A stretch of DNA of 64,000 nucleotides from Theobroma cacao (taxonomy: Eukaryota; Streptophyta; Magnoliopsida; Malvales; Malvaceae): assembly GCF_000208745.1 (NCBI RefSeq), contig NC_030851.1:35882091-35946090 (forward strand). Reading direction: 5' to 3'. The stretch's first letter is position 1; each line of letters starts with the position of its first letter. The notes under the pieces are model-generated. The model ran no database searches and was not told where the DNA came from. It worked only from the letters and a program-made list of their open reading frames with translations. Shown here piece by piece: positions 12,631 through 25,473 of this stretch. A program made the position numbers and the translations under genes.

Positions 12631-14095
12631 GTCACAAGGATTAAAGATACGGCTGGAATGGGATTTAGGGACCTGCCGGCAGGGATTTTTAAAAGGACCT
12701 ATGGCAAGAAATGGGAGGAGAAAACATCAACATCTGGACTAATAGATGGGTTCCTAACGACAATCCTCTTAGGATAAATGACAGTGAAAATGTTGGAAAA
12801 CTACCCCAGAAGACGACTCAAATAATTAATAGAAGGGACGGACATTGGAAGCTAAAAAGAATTCAGAATATATAAATAAGGAACAGAAGATAGCTATATA
12901 GCATATGCTAGTATGTCAAGAATGGGGGACTGATAGAATATTATGACCAAGGCTTCCGTTGGTGAATACAATGTGAATTCAGTCTAGCACGTACTGGAAG
13001 AAGATGAAGACAGGAAAATCTGTTAAGAAAGGAATGCAATGGTGCATTCAACATCCCACGCAATCGGAAAAGATGTACGGGAATTGTTATGGAATCTACA
13101 AGTTTCACATAAGATTAGGAATATTCTGCGGAGAGCATGCTCCAATGATGTAGAAACCTTTAGGAATCCGTGGGAAAAAAATTGAAGATAAGAGCCGATT
13201 CTATGTGCCCTTTACGTTAAACGGAAGAAGAAACCATTGAACATGTCATTTTATGGAGTGATTAGGTGAAAGCAGTTTGGTTTGAGATAGGGTTGGGTTA
13301 CAAAGTTGATCAGAAGGCAATTACAACTCTGGATTGGTTGCTAAAAAAGGTTCGTCAAATGGAAGAATTGATAGTGCTAAGGAAAAACAGATATAGTGTC
13401 GACTTTTACAGCAATTACATGCAAAAATATATGGAAAGCAGATGTGAGGCAAGTTTCAAAGAAAAGGTGCTCGATGCAAATATGACAGTATATATACAAT
13501 AGATCAATGGGCAATAGCTGAAAATTGGGAAATAAATGAGCAGAATGGAAAAAATCAGACAGACGGACAGGAAGGAAACAAAGATTATGTATGGAAAAGA
13601 CCTGAAAAAGAGTGGGTGAAGAAGGTTAATACAGATGGTGCTTTCACTGACAAACATTTAGAGGCTGCAATTGGGGTAATCATAAGAAGCTGTCATGGTA
13701 GAAATTCTGAAGTATTGTTTAAGTGTATCAGCTCAAGTCAGTCATGTTTTGATTGGAGAATTGTGCCATTGGTATACAAGCATAGATAAGAAGAATTGGC
13801 GCAGTAAAGTTAAGCTAGCTGTGTTAAGTGTAAAGCAAATAAAACCGACAGATTAGATAGCTAGCAACTCAATCAAGAAAAGAGATATATGTGCCTTTCA
13901 AATTGGGTAAATATGCCTCCATCATCATGGGGTATATATTCTACCTATCGATGGGCTTCCAGCCCCACGTGCTATTCAAAAGTTAACTTAGGCTTGAAGG
14001 AGATGGAGTCCGTCATAAAGTTTCAATAGTTTCTAGTTCTATATGTAATTTTTTTTTCAGATAATGAAGCTTCTGATTATGATAAAAAAAAAAAT
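12631..14095 (+). mobile_element. LINE 2, right half: zinc-binding RT domain, RNase H, poly(A) tail
   Basis: The reading broken at 7901 continues here with KDTAGMGFRDLPAG (the GG-GFRDL motif after L1 reverse transcriptase). WVPNDNPLRIND follows, then the zinc-binding RT C-terminal domain over several frames (KVSHKIRNIL near 13095; TIEHVILWSD near 13240; KAVWFEIGLG near 13270). An RNase H-like start follows: WKRPEKEWVKKVNTDGAF near 13590-13650. The element ends in an 11-A run at about 14083-14095 after a short 3' untranslated part. Stops and frameshifts are frequent. A 78-codon open frame at 13266-13502 is a remnant of this ORF2, not a separate gene. Confidence 0.8.
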
Positions 14096-14460
14096 CTTTT
14101 ATGTTTCTAACTCTCAATTTATGACCAAATCATTAGGTCAAATGCATGATATTATGGTTTGGATACAATGGAAGAAGTCTGTAGACAAAGTGGGAGTGAA
14201 GGTCGGGTTAGGGCAATCTGAGTCCGCATAGCAATCGATCTTTCTCACTCTTCGTCGGCCTGAGTATTTATGATAAAAACGTGTTAAATGTTGAATGGCA
14301 CAAGTGAATATTGAATGGTCAAAGAACGAGAGAGAGCAAGATTTACGTTCAAGTGCCCGACATGCACAAGTGTAACAAAATCACGAGCGACTCTGACCTG
14401 AACAATGACTGCATAGAATGTTTGGAAAGCAAACATGCACGGGCAAGTGGCTCGTGCCCT

Positions 14461-14653
14461 GCTTTCTAGCCCCGGATTTCTTTCCCTTCCACTAGCTTCT
14501 ATGTCCTAAATTTAATACAGGGTTTTTCATCAATTCTCAACCTGACAAAGGGGCTATTGTTGAAATACTGCGCTGCTTCCTAGCCCAGATTTCTTTCCCT
14601 TCTCTTAGCTTCTACGTCCTAATACAGGATTTTTCATCAATTCTCAACCTGAC
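14461..14653. repeat. Imperfect direct repeat, two ~80-bp units
   Basis: Unit 1 (14461-14546) and unit 2 (14574-14653) share CTAGC, GATTTCTTTCCCTTC, TAGCTTCTA, GTCCTAA, AATACAGG and TTTTTCATCAATTCTCAACC. They differ by small indels and substitutions and are separated by about 27 bp. This looks like a local tandem duplication. Confidence 0.8.
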
Positions 14654-17076
14654 TCCATAGCTTTCTCAAATTAAAAAATCATCAAGTATTGTGAGTTGGT
14701 TTGGCTTTCCTGATATATTCTAGTAAATATGCAAGGACTTTAGTTTGGACCACATCTCCATCGAAAAAAGAAGGAAGAAATTAATATCAAATAACCCTTT
14801 CCTTTCTTCGAGCAAAAGGAGAAAGAAAGTTACCTATAGCCTTCTCTTCTTTTCAAATTTTCTTCTTATAGCTGAAGAGAAGGGAAAAAGTGAGTAAAAA
14901 GCAAGGCTTGAAATGGGATGTGATGTGATCTCCAAAGATCAGTGAGGAAGTGGGGGTCAGCTCAGAATCCCCAAAACCGCATGCAAGTGGGCAAGTTGGT
15001 CAAATAAAGAATTGTCATGGCTTTGTTGTACATTAACATTATAATAATACATATAATTGTTCCTCATATAATTTTTAGCACCAAAATTATGTAGTGTTAG
15101 CTGGTCCAATCCCTAAAGACTAATATGAGATGGTGGCATTTCTTTCATGCATCCTCTCATCTACTAGTCTGTGCAATACTAACTTAATGCCTCCTCTGGG
15201 GTTGACAAATCCTGAGCAATCAAGTTCTCTTGTTGTTTTTGCAATCATTTATTTGATATATCTATGTATCTACCCTATAAAACGGGGCATGGGGCATGGG
15301 GGATATGGCATCTCTTTGCTTTGCTACAATAAGTTTTTGAGCACCCTCCGCCTATATTTCATAATGTCAATTATCTTATTGGATAGATCCAGGTGTCAGT
15401 CATTTTACTAATCATTTACTCACCAAAAAGGTGGAGGAAGAAGCAGACAGAGACAAACACTCCCACATAAGTATGAGTTTAATATTGTTCTTATACGTTT
15501 GAATCAAAAGCAATATGTATATATTTACCAATATGATGTTCGAGTTTTATTTTCTGTGTCTTGATACGTATAAAAATGTTTGAATGAAGTGTAAAACCTC
15601 CAAACTTTAGACCTTCAACCTTCGAAGGGAGGGATCACAATCGGTATACTAAATATACACTAAGATTATCATGCAAGTTGTAGTTGATGATGTTTAGCCT
15701 ACAGTAGGTATATATATAATCCTTTTCCACGCTGCAAATTCTACCGATATAAAAATGGAAAAGAATTATGAGTATTAAAGATTTAACTTCCATAAGTAAA
15801 AGAAAAAGATATTTGGTATTGTACGTGTTTGGACAAAAGTGAGGGTTGTTAGAATTGAATTCCATTCATTTCAGTCTTATGAACTTGCTTTGCATCCACT
15901 AACAAAAGGCAGTTCCTTGAAAACGAAGTGGCTAAAACCCATGAAAGATGGTGACTTGCTGATTCTAGGATCCATCAAAGTGGTGGGCAACAGATCCTAT
16001 TTAGGTGTCGACATAATGACATGGCAAAACAAGGAGCATTGGGATTCACTTAGCCAATCCCATTATGGGGAATTAGGCTTCGTCAATCTGAGTTCATTTA
16101 AAGGGGAAGGGAATAAGATGTCTATAAAGATACAGTATGTATGAGAGAATTTTCTCTTTTCTTTACAACTTGCACACCTAAATATCTCTCAGCAAAATCT
16201 TCCCTTGTTACAGTTTCTGGTTAGTTTCAACGTGTTACTGAACATCAAGAAGCAGAACTCGAGGCCAAGACATGACCTCCTCAATCTCCTAACTCAAATA
16301 TTAAATTAAATTAATTTGATACACAATTAGATATGCATGCATTAGCTGGCAGAACTCAAATTCTCTGAGTCTTCAAAAGTTGAAGAAGTGCACACTGGCC
16401 ATCACAATCAATTATCAGTGCAAAGGTACCTAATGGTTAAAAAGAAAAAAAAAGGGTACAAAACATAACTGTGTATTTTTGGTTTATTTTTCCAGAGGAT
16501 AAAGGAAAAGGAGAGGGGAAAAGGTTTGATAAAAGAGAAAATCAGTGAAGAAGTTGTAAGAAAAAAGAAGATGAGAAAGGGAACCTTTTCAAGAAAGTTA
16601 ATACCATAATTAAGAACTCGACATAAGTGAGCCTTTTTTCACTCACTTATGATTGTGCTTTCCTGTTCCTGACATAAAAGGAGGCCCCCTGTAATAGTGT
16701 TATTATCTGGGAATGTAATATATAGTTTCGACTTGAAAAATATTTAATAATAATAATAATAACGCAAACTTCAATAGCTCTGCTAACGCTTCATTGTTGT
16801 TGCCAATGTTTTTGTTCAAAGTCCAAAAGCAGTATCACAGATTTGGTAAATTTTCAGTGCTGCCTCACTTACAGCAGCCAGCAAGCTGGGATATTGACAG
16901 TGGAATATAAGCATGCAGTTGAATATTAGCTTACTGTAGAAACTGTTGGGTTTTCAACCAGGCTTCTGCATTTTTTCCTTTTTTCTTTCTCTTGAATCAT
17001 AACAAAACCATGTCAATTCCCCAGCAAATAAGGCCAAAAAGAAAGAAAGTTCTATCTTTTTTATTTCCACCAAAGC

Positions 17077-17100
17077 TATATATATATATATATATATATA
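17077..17100. repeat. (TA)12 microsatellite
   Basis: Twelve TA dinucleotides in the presumed 3' flank of the DELLA gene. Confidence 0.9.
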
Positions 17101-17442
17101 GATATAAATAAATACATTGACCCTTTTTGATTCACCCTGAAAATACAGAAGATTCCCAACCAAAAACAGACCGGCGAAGAAAAATATCCTAACCAGAGGT
17201 AGCTGAAAATTCAAATAAAAAAAAATGGGACTGAAAATTTAGAAAATGATAATTAAAAAAGAAAAAGAAAAAGAGAGGTGAAGGGGAAGGGGGAGGGGGC
17301 AAACAGGTTCGGGATTGGTGGGTCTCATTCTCACCAGGCAGGAAGGCACCCAGCTCAGAATAGAACATAGACAGCCCCCGAGATAGGGTTTGGTAGGGAC
17401 CAAACTGAAGTTGAATCTAACTCACTGAGTCAACTCACAAAC

Positions 17443-19290
17443 TCAGTGGGCAGTAGCAGCTGTTTTGTTGGCGAGTTTCCAAGCAGAAGTTGCTATGAGT
17501 GGGCGACTGTGCCAACCCAGCATCAAACACCCATTATTCTCCTCCACCCCATACCCATCTCCTCCAGCAAACAAAGCCAACAACATACTAGCTTGCTTGA
17601 ACGCATTAGAGCCCAAATGAACAGACGCAAAACCGGCCGTACCCAACCGATTTCTCCAGTGAGCCAACTTCTCGTGCCTCTCAACTCGGTCCACCCCTTC
17701 ACAGGCCACCACATTACAAATCTGTTTCCCCAAGTACACCTCCGACATAACCTTATCCTGACTACTCACCGACCCCTCCAACGAGTCAAAAAGCGTCGAG
17801 TAATAATGTAACGACTCAGTGAATCGGTCTAAGAAAACCGGACCGTTATGGTTCGCTTCTTGCTCAACTATAGTGACAATCTCAGGCTTCATCTGTTTCA
17901 CCACGGATAAAACTTTGTCAATAGCACCCGGACGAGCCAATAATTTATGTAACTCAAAAACGGAGTTAACGGCCACGGCTTCACCTTCACTGGGTCTAAG
18001 ATCAAGCATTGAAGCATCCAAATCGGCCAAAGAATTAGCCACGAACCCACGATATTCAAACTCAACGTGAATCGTTTCAGCTAATTGAGCCAATTTCCAA
18101 CCAACTTCTTGCAAGTGATCCGAGTTATCATGGCTGGGAGGTCCAATCCCAGTTAACCTAAAAGTCGGCGGACCACCACCTCTTAACGCTAAGGCTTGCA
18201 TCAAAGCAGGCCATTGCATGCCTTGGTTCATCGAAAAATCGATGACGTGAACCCTTTTTTTGCCTTCAAAAGCTTCGAGAATCGCTTGGTTAGCTGTGAA
18301 GTGGGCAAACTTTAGATAAGGGCAAGTCTCGTAGAAGTGCATGTGAAGAACATCTGATAAAGAATGGTCGAGTGGGTTTTGAGGATATAATCTATAAATC
18401 CTTCGAGCTAATGCTTCAGCAAAATACGTAGCCACTTTCCTCATAGCCCCAGCTTGAGAACTCGCTAAAAACCCAACTTGTTTTACCAGCGCTTCGGCGA
18501 GATTGAGATTGTTTTGCTGGACAGCTTCTGCACATGCCATCAAAGCATGGACCAGCCGGATTCCGTTTTCTTGTGAGTCAACCAGGACAACAGGACGAGT
18601 TGACTCAGCCGGAATTCCATAGGATGAAGCAGGAGGAGGATAGATATCCGAGTGCGACCCGGATGTAGATTTCAAGCGCTTTTCGGATTTAACAACGTTG
18701 TTTTGAGTGGAAGAAGAAGAGGAATCATGGGTTTGGGTTTTTTGAGAATAAATAGCCTTACCAGGAATTGCTTTGAGATCATAATCTGAACACGAAGCTT
18801 CCTCAAAGAGTTGTCGCCCTTTTTTCTGATGTTTTTGATTGTTGTTGTCGAAATCCAACGTCGTTAAAGTCGAAGACTCAGCCGGACCAAGAAACGAATC
18901 ATCTAACGTAGCCGCCGCAGCCGGTCCAGCAGTGACAACAGGATCAAAAGTGGAGGGAGGGTTAAGCTCAGAGAGCATGCTTTCGAGCCAAGTTGATAGA
19001 TCGGAAGGATTATAATGAACGGTTTCGGAAGCAAGATGTGAAATCCCATCATCTTGAACATTACACATAACCTCCTCTAACTGCTCAAGCTTTTGAGCCA
19101 CTTCTGCCATGTCTGAAGTTTTAACCTTGTACCCAAGAACCGCCAAAAGCTCATCCATTCCACAGTCTTGTTGGGCGGCTTCTTCCTGCCACATCTTGGC
19201 CTTTCCGGTTGTAGAACCACCGCAGACGGAGGAGCTGCCGACAGTCGATGGGTCTGGGTTGGTTTGGAGATGATGGTGGTCTCTTTTCAT
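17443..19290 (-). CDS. DELLA protein (GAI/RGA-type GRAS transcriptional regulator)
   Basis: An intact intronless ORF of 615 aa. DELLA proteins are nuclear repressors of gibberellin responses. The hormone-bound GID1 receptor grips the DELLA and TVHYNP segments, and an SLY1/GID2-type F-box complex then marks the protein for degradation. Visible parts: DELLA at residues 46-50 followed by VLGYKV; TVHYNPS at 90-96 followed by a Leu-rich stretch; a Ser-rich linker (about 185-215); the GRAS domain from about 240 to the end. The GRAS domain holds a first leucine-rich region, the [17 protein letters not shown] core at 347-363, LHKLL at 448-452, an RVER motif at 535-538, and a closing segment with SAW at 602-604. 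The start ATG is followed by MKRDHHH, typical of GAI orthologues, and the length is normal. The coding region is clearly less AT-rich than its flanks. Both gibberellin-perception motifs are complete, so it should be hormone-responsive. The exact paralogue (GAI, RGA or RGL) cannot be decided from one sequence. Confidence 0.97.
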   Translation of the reverse strand: MKRDHHHLQTNPDPSTVGSSSVCGGSTTGKAKMWQEEAAQQDCGMDELLAVLGYKVKTSDMAEVAQKLEQLEEVMCNVQDDGISHLASETVHYNPSDLSTWLESMLSELNPPSTFDPVVTAGPAAAATLDDSFLGPAESSTLTTLDFDNNNQKHQKKGRQLFEEASCSDYDLKAIPGKAIYSQKTQTHDSSSSSTQNNVVKSEKRLKSTSGSHSDIYPPPASSYGIPAESTRPVVLVDSQENGIRLVHALMACAEAVQQNNLNLAEALVKQVGFLASSQAGAMRKVATYFAEALARRIYRLYPQNPLDHSLSDVLHMHFYETCPYLKFAHFTANQAILEAFEGKKRVHVIDFSMNQGMQWPALMQALALRGGGPPTFRLTGIGPPSHDNSDHLQEVGWKLAQLAETIHVEFEYRGFVANSLADLDASMLDLRPSEGEAVAVNSVFELHKLLARPGAIDKVLSVVKQMKPEIVTIVEQEANHNGPVFLDRFTESLHYYSTLFDSLEGSVSSQDKVMSEVYLGKQICNVVACEGVDRVERHEKLAHWRNRLGTAGFASVHLGSNAFKQASMLLALFAGGDGYGVEENNGCLMLGWHSRPLIATSAWKLANKTAATAH

Positions 19291-22108
19291 GGTTGTTGTT
19301 GATTTTTTATCTTCTTCTTCTTCTCCTTAGTTCTCTAATATTGGGGCTAATTTCTTTTGGTTTTGGGGGGGAGGGTTCTTTTGGGTGGGTATCTATGGAT
19401 TTGTGTGGAGATGCTCAGAAACCAAAGAAAAGAGATGAATGGGCGAAGAATCTGAGCATTGGGGATTGGGGGTTTTGCTTGGTTTTTCACTACTACTCCC
19501 ACTTCATCATCAGAGCGAAAAGATAAAAATTAAAATTATCAAGAATAATAATAGAAATTAAAAGGAATCAAATGAAAGAGAAAAGGCAAAAAAAAAAACG
19601 ACTCGTGATGGGGCGCGACCTCCAATGAACCACAGAGGCAAACTACAACAACTACAGCTCAAACAGATAAGATGAAAATATACATTTTTTATAACCTTCT
19701 TCTTTTTTTTTTCTTTATTATTCCTTTTGGTTCTGATAATGAAATGTTCCCTTTTATTTTTCTTTTTCTAATTTGTAAAATATAGTTTTACAATGCAGTA
19801 CAACTACTGCGGGGCCTGCTATATTGTCAGCACCACTTCAATGAATTTTTTTACTTTTTATAGCTATACTTTTGCAGAGTTTAATTTATTTGCAGCTGAA
19901 TTTCTGCTTGGTTACTAGGTTTAACTACTTACTCTGTCATGGTTCAGCAATGTTACTGGCCCCTTAATGATGCCCCTACGCTGCTCCCTTCCTTTGATTT
20001 CTTTTTTTTCACGGAATTGGTTTTTGGTAATTAATGGCTCCTCAAAATAATTACAATTTACAGCTTAGGACCAGTTTAGTAGCATAAGCTTGTAACCTAC
20101 AGTGTGACAAAATTACAAGCAATACTACTAGAATAACAGGTTAGCCGAGTCTAGAGTTGGAATTTTAAGAGTATAATGGGGGCTACCATCTACATTGAGT
20201 TTTATGGTTGATTTCATCTATAACACTTAAACTTATTTATGTCATAAATAAATTAACCCTTCACATCTTGTAATTTTACCAAATTAAACTAAATTAACTA
20301 GCACATGCAATTGCAATATTTCTTTTTAGTAGAGTTTGTAGGCATAAAATCGAATCTTTCCACCCTTTTTGGGTTAAAACTTAAAAGAACATGTGTTGTT
20401 TCTGTGTTGGTACATTGTAGCAAACTTATGGAAGTTCAACAAAGTCGGGATAGCTCAGCTCAGCTCAAGCAAAACTTGTGGCATAAGGGTTGGTTTTTTG
20501 CTCTTTTGGTTAACGTGGTTGACCTCAATTTTTTTTTGAATTATTCATTTATCCAAAATTAAAGTACATCAATGGAGTAAACTTTGGTGCTAATCATTCG
20601 GCTGCCACGGACTAAAAACGCTAGAACAAAAACGTTCGGTGCATGCATGATGCCGGCTACGTGGTGGCTGCCAACTTGTTCAACCATAACAAAAGCAAAA
20701 CCGTTTTAATTGTGTTAAATCCAAAGATAAAATGTCCCCCCCAAAACTCCAACTTGACCGATGCCTTTGAAAAACCCCAACTCCCTTTCTTGTTGAATAA
20801 ATTCATGGGATCCATATAATTTGAGATAAGTTACCAATTTACCATTATATTTAAGGTAATTTGATTTAAAATGATTACAAAGTCACGGTTAAAAAAATAT
20901 TTGTACCTTTGATATTTTTTAACCAGATTAAAAAGTACAATAAAAAAATTATATACATTTAAAAATAAAAATAAAAATTGATTTATGATAGATTTGGATC
21001 TGTCTTAAATGATTCAAGCAAGTGAAGATGAAGATTAAAAAATAGAAAAAAGGGAGGAAGCGTGAAGGCGTATCGGGAAAAAGGAGTGTGAACTAATGAA
21101 AATTAAGAAGTACTAATTGATGGGAAGTCAAAGAATCTAATGCGCAATTAGCTGTCTAGACCTCAAGTTTTCATAAATTTCTGATGTTCCAAATGATTGG
21201 GAGGCAAACCAAACAGAAGAATTCATGGGCCGCCACCCCCCCACCCCTCCCCTTCAACTCACCCAATTTCAAGCTGGTATGGTATCTGATCCCTTTTTAA
21301 CAAGATATGGGCGCCGTTCACCTCAAAATAGCCAATCTTTTCACTAACGACCTCTATTATATGACGACAGAATTTGCTGCCCAATCTTTTCAAGATTGCA
21401 GATTGTCTACACTTTGATTTAATCCATAATTCCCCACGCTTAATTGCCGTTTATTGACCCTGATCAAAATTCTACACATTCAAAGATTGTCGACTATTTA
21501 TTTTGATTAATGTCAGCAATTAGTATATCTAGTTTTGTGCATGATTTAAGATATTATTTAGAGTCAAAGGTCCCTATTATGTCAATTCATATTAACTGAA
21601 ATAACTTTCGATATTGTTAAATATATGGAAAATAGTACTACAGTAAACAAATTGGTGAAAAATTGTTAGCGCGTGGAAGTGATTAATAGGTACATGAATA
21701 ATCAAATGTCAGGGGATGCCCTACATGAGGGAGACTACTTGACCAAAACGTCCCCGCCCAAGCGTCAGACGACTTCCCACCCTTCAACCCCATGTTATTA
21801 TTAACACAAGAGCAAGGACCGGAACAGGGTTCCGGAAGAAGATATCCCCTCATCTTCACGCCGTTGGCAACGGCCTATTGCCTTGTAATCCTCACAATTC
21901 AGAAGAAAAAAAACGAAAGCCACTTTCCCTTCTGTTTTTTTTTTCTTTTCTAAAAAAAAAATTTAGCGAATTGACGTTCTCTCTCACAGTGGGCCCTACT
22001 TATTTTTTTTCCCTTCCCTGCTCTGAACACTGTTGTTTTTCAGGCAAAAAACGTTCTTTTAAAAGGCCAAAAAGAGGCTTGAAGAAAACTGAACTGACAC
22101 TAGCATGG
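19291..22108. other. DELLA 5' flank and intergenic sequence
   Basis: The first few hundred bases should hold the DELLA 5' UTR and promoter. On the minus strand the leader is purine-rich (GAA repeats at about 19305-19325) and ends ACAACC before the ATG. I could not pick a convincing TATA box. From 20000 to 21700 the DNA is AT-rich with short frames of no resemblance. GC content rises from about 21700. Confidence 0.45.
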
Positions 22109-22222
22109 CACCACGTGATTCTTACACGTGTGATGGCCCACTTCTTGATGGAGAATTAGTACTCGGTACTATTCTTGTTTGGTGGGCCCCCACCCCCCAA
22201 GTGATCCTGACACGTGTTAAGA
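22109..22222. promoter_or_regulatory. Cluster of three ACGT (G-box/ABRE-like) elements
   Basis: CCACGTGA (about 22111), ACACGTGTG (about 22125) and ACACGTGTT (about 22211) lie within about 110 bp of a GC-richer island (21700-22310). CACGTG-core sites are bound by plant bZIP and bHLH factors. No gene start is recognisable on either side, so a promoter role is only suggested by the clustering. Confidence 0.3.
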
Positions 22223-22574
22223 TTCCACCCTCGAGTGGGGACCATCCCAACCCTGGAGGCCGTTCTCTCCATTGCCCGCAGGGTCGACGTCCCATCACTG
22301 ACACCTGTTTTCACATTATATTTGCTCAAACCAAAGGTTTTGTACCAAAAAGAACAACCCAAAAAGGTGTTTTGCTTCAAATTAATTTCACTCATAAACA
22401 TTTCATTCTTGTTAATGTCATGTATGAACTTGTAAAAAATACTCTTTTCTATCACATTTGTTTGCTCAAAATTATGATTTTTTAATATTAATATTTTTTA
22501 TATTTCCAAATTATATAGTCTTAATTTTTTTATACTTTTTTCTTTAAAAAAAATTAAAACTATACATTTATTAT
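22223..22574. other. Intergenic, partly GC-rich then AT-rich
   Basis: Open frames run on both strands here only because the DNA is GC-rich. Their peptides are not gene-like. After 22310 the sequence turns AT-rich. Nothing else was recognised. Confidence 0.4.
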
Positions 22575-23045
22575 TAGATCAAATAATTTAAAACACAATA
22601 TGAAATTAAGTTGGATTTTGAGTTTTATACAATTTATTTATAACGTAAGTTTATAATGTAGGTTAACTTGTCTAACCCGTATATAATACATTTCTACACA
22701 TTTAATTAATTACATTAATAAGTTAACTCATGTTACTCAACATAAATAATCTGTTTAAACTCATTCATTGAATTATCAATATTTAAATAGATAAAAATAT
22801 CTTACTATTCATATTTAAATATTTTAATCTCGTGATCACGTTTGTACAAGTTAATCATAATTAAATATATTAATCAAGTCATGTTATTAATAAGTGTAAT
22901 AAACATATTATGTTTTGACACAATTAATTAATCATTTTATATTTGTATCGATCAATTTATCTATGATATTGATACTTTTAAACAACATGATTACAATCGA
23001 TTAACATTAATTGTCAATCGTAATTATCATTGAATCAATTATTGA
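22575..23045. mobile_element. Decayed hAT-like MITE, family copy A
   Basis: Its right part matches the element at 25692-26159 in the same orientation. Both contain TAAACTCATT(C/T)ATTGAATTAT, then AATATTTAAA, and further on GTGTAATAAACA and ACACAATTAATT. The family identity rests on this match. The ends of this copy could not be placed, so the coordinates are approximate. Confidence 0.4.
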
Positions 23046-25054
23046 GTTGCTAATTTATTTTTATTCTTTTAAGTTAAAAATTATAGAACATTACTTTGTT
23101 TTTAAAAATTAAATTTTAATATAAACATACACTAATTCAATTTTTTTTGAACTTTCTAAAAATAAAATGAAAACTAAAAATATGGGACAAATTAAAGAAG
23201 TATACAAATATTTTAGATTATATAATATGTTATAGAAATACCGTGCGCAAAAGATTGCTTAAGTTATTGTTTTTCCTCATGAACGCAAAAGGAATTCGAC
23301 CTTCAAATGAGAATTTGGAAAGAGTTTTTAATTTTTTGTATATGATGGGAAAATGACATGTTAGAGTTTACTGTATATGTTAAAGGACATAAATATGTTT
23401 TTAGACGTTAGAAAAAGTCTTCTTGCCGTATATATAATTTGCTTAATTTATTACTTTGGGTTAGGCTATACATTCAATATTTTAAAATTGAAAGATTGTA
23501 ATTACACAATCTGATTATTTCATGTCAATGAATGAGTTTTATCGAAAATTATTTGACTTCATCAATTATATCATAAGTATGTATATGGGTAAAACCTTGT
23601 CATAGTGATGTCAGAAGAGTAGTTTGATTTCGCCATGGTTTTACATCGAAGCCTTGTAATTACAATATAAATAATTAGTTATAAATGAGTTTTTATATAT
23701 GTAAACTTACAAATGAAGGAAAGAGATGGAGTCCTGATTGCTTCGATTTGCTCTTATATATGATTTCATATGATCAAAGAGTATTTTGTATTTTCTTTTC
23801 TTGTTCAAAATCTGATGAAAAGAGATGGAGATGCTGAGATATATAGCCATAGTTGTCAGGCACTCAAGACTGATTAACGTTTAGCAGCAATGTTGATGTG
23901 TATTTTGGCTTGTATTAAGTAAAAACTAATGATGTAATTTACTCTCACTTCATGTTTCAAATTTCAGATTATCATTTCTCTTGTAAAAGCCCATCTGGTA
24001 TTGTAGATGTAGATGCTAAAGTCAAGATATTCCTATAAATTATGCATCATGCATGCATGCTCGGCAATTTCCAGCTCTTCGTCTTGCTTTTTTGGGTTTT
24101 GCCTTTTTCCTTATATAGTATTCCTTGTAACCCATCAAATCCAAGTCACTCAAAGAGATACAGACTCGCAAAAGCTATGTCCACTTTCCAGCCAGATTTG
24201 TTAAAGATTACATGAAAAAAGGCCGTCAATTTTGTCACCGTATTTCCCTTTTTATTTACAACAAATTTCAGCCATATTGTCCCAGACTGACATCAAGAAT
24301 TTTATCTTCTTATTATTGGCTTTTGGTGACCAAGTTTTTCCTCAATTTAATCTGGAGTTAAGTAAGAATCAAGCGCCAAAATGGCTGGAAAATTTGGCAA
24401 GGCACTGGGGTCTGGGTTACAGCCATCTGCGAATATACCCAACCCTAAATTTGCATCATTGAACTCAGTCCTCGTTATGGATCAAAGTCTTGAACAATAA
24501 TTCAGAAATAAATATATGAATTTGGTTTTTTTAGCCAACTTACATGTAGGCTTCCACGATCTTGCCAACTTTGCTTAAGCTTCATTAACATAAATTAATC
24601 TCCCAAACTCATATTGTTTAAAGCTAAGTTAACATCAATAATGTGTTTCCACATGCCATGTAAATCTGTAAACACATGTCATCTAATACTTAAATAATCA
24701 GTAGTCAATTTCGTTGCATGATGTGTTTGGTGTAAATTATTGTAAGATGATTTTATTAACAATTTGATATTATAATGTTCTTAATTAAAGTTAATTTATG
24801 GCTTGCGCCGGCTAGCTATTACGATACCTACAAGTACATACTAACAAAGGATTAAAAAAAGTACCAGATCACTAATTGAAAACAAGAAGAATAATATAAT
24901 ATGTACATTAATTTAAGCAAATCTAGGTACAAGCAAGATTTGTATTATGTTAGGCATACATAAAAATAATACTGATTTGAGGATGACAAAACTAAGATGG
25001 TTGATGATCCTATAAGGTATATGTATTACTTGCATTCATTCAATTAATTTTCTT
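23046..25054. other. Intergenic AT-rich sequence
   Basis: No gene-like frame or transposon end was recognised. Short frames at 24013-24204 and 24232-24462 have no family resemblance. Confidence 0.45.
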
Positions 25055-25062
25055 ACTTAGAA

Positions 25063-25473
25063 CCTGTTTGGTCTAGCTTTTATCTAACTTAAAAGCTATT
25101 ATGAAGCTCTTATGAAAAATAATAGTTTTTAAAATTAAGTTAAAATTGTTTGGTAAATTTTTTTTTATAAGTTTTTTTATAAGTTATAATTTTTTTAAAA
25201 ATTATCATAGAAAGTATTTTTTTAGAGCGTAATATTATAATTATTTTTAATAAATGAGAATATTTTTGAAATAAAAATAAAATTTTTTTTATATTTTTAA
25301 AAGAAGAGAAAAAAAAGCTCCTCCTTATAACTTTTTTTTAAGCTCTTTTTTTAAAAATTTTGTTCTTAAAAAAAAGGCTGTTTTTTTTTTTTAAACTTCT
25401 CAAAAAATCATGTTTGGCTTGGTTTTTACTTTTAATAGTTAAATAAGTTGAAAAAAAGCTAGGCCAAACATGC
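25063..25473. mobile_element. MITE with hAT-like ends and 8-bp target duplication
   Basis: This 411-bp AT-rich element begins CCTGTTTGGTCTAGCTTTT. Its right end in reverse complement begins GCATGTTTGGCCTAGCTTTT, so the two ends are imperfect inverted repeats. The flanking 8-mers are ACTTAGAA (25055-25062) and ACTTAGAG (25474-25481), seven of eight identical, as expected for a hAT insertion. The centre consists of long A and T runs and codes for nothing. Confidence 0.7.

Larger units (their letters stand above)
14096..17442. other. Intergenic sequence downstream of the DELLA gene
   Basis: No recognisable gene. The longest open frame, 15839-16144 on the plus strand (101 codons), starts with GTG, and its first in-frame ATG is only at about 15941. 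Its peptide resembles nothing I know. An imperfect direct repeat lies at 14461-14653, a (TAA)n run at 16745-16762 and a (TA)12 run at 17077-17100. The part from about 17100 to 17442 should contain the DELLA 3' UTR. Confidence 0.5.

Noticed and set aside
15839..16144. A 101-codon frame
   Set aside because: It begins with GTG, its first ATG is a third of the way in, and the peptide shows no family signature or plausible promoter context.
19248..19526. A 92-codon plus-strand frame over the DELLA 5' end
   Set aside because: It is antisense to the DELLA start and leader and shows only low-complexity Leu/Ser/Gly sequence.
22105..22485. Overlapping long frames on both strands (up to 126 codons)
   Set aside because: Open frames on both strands are explained by local GC content. 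The peptides are low in structure and unlike known proteins.
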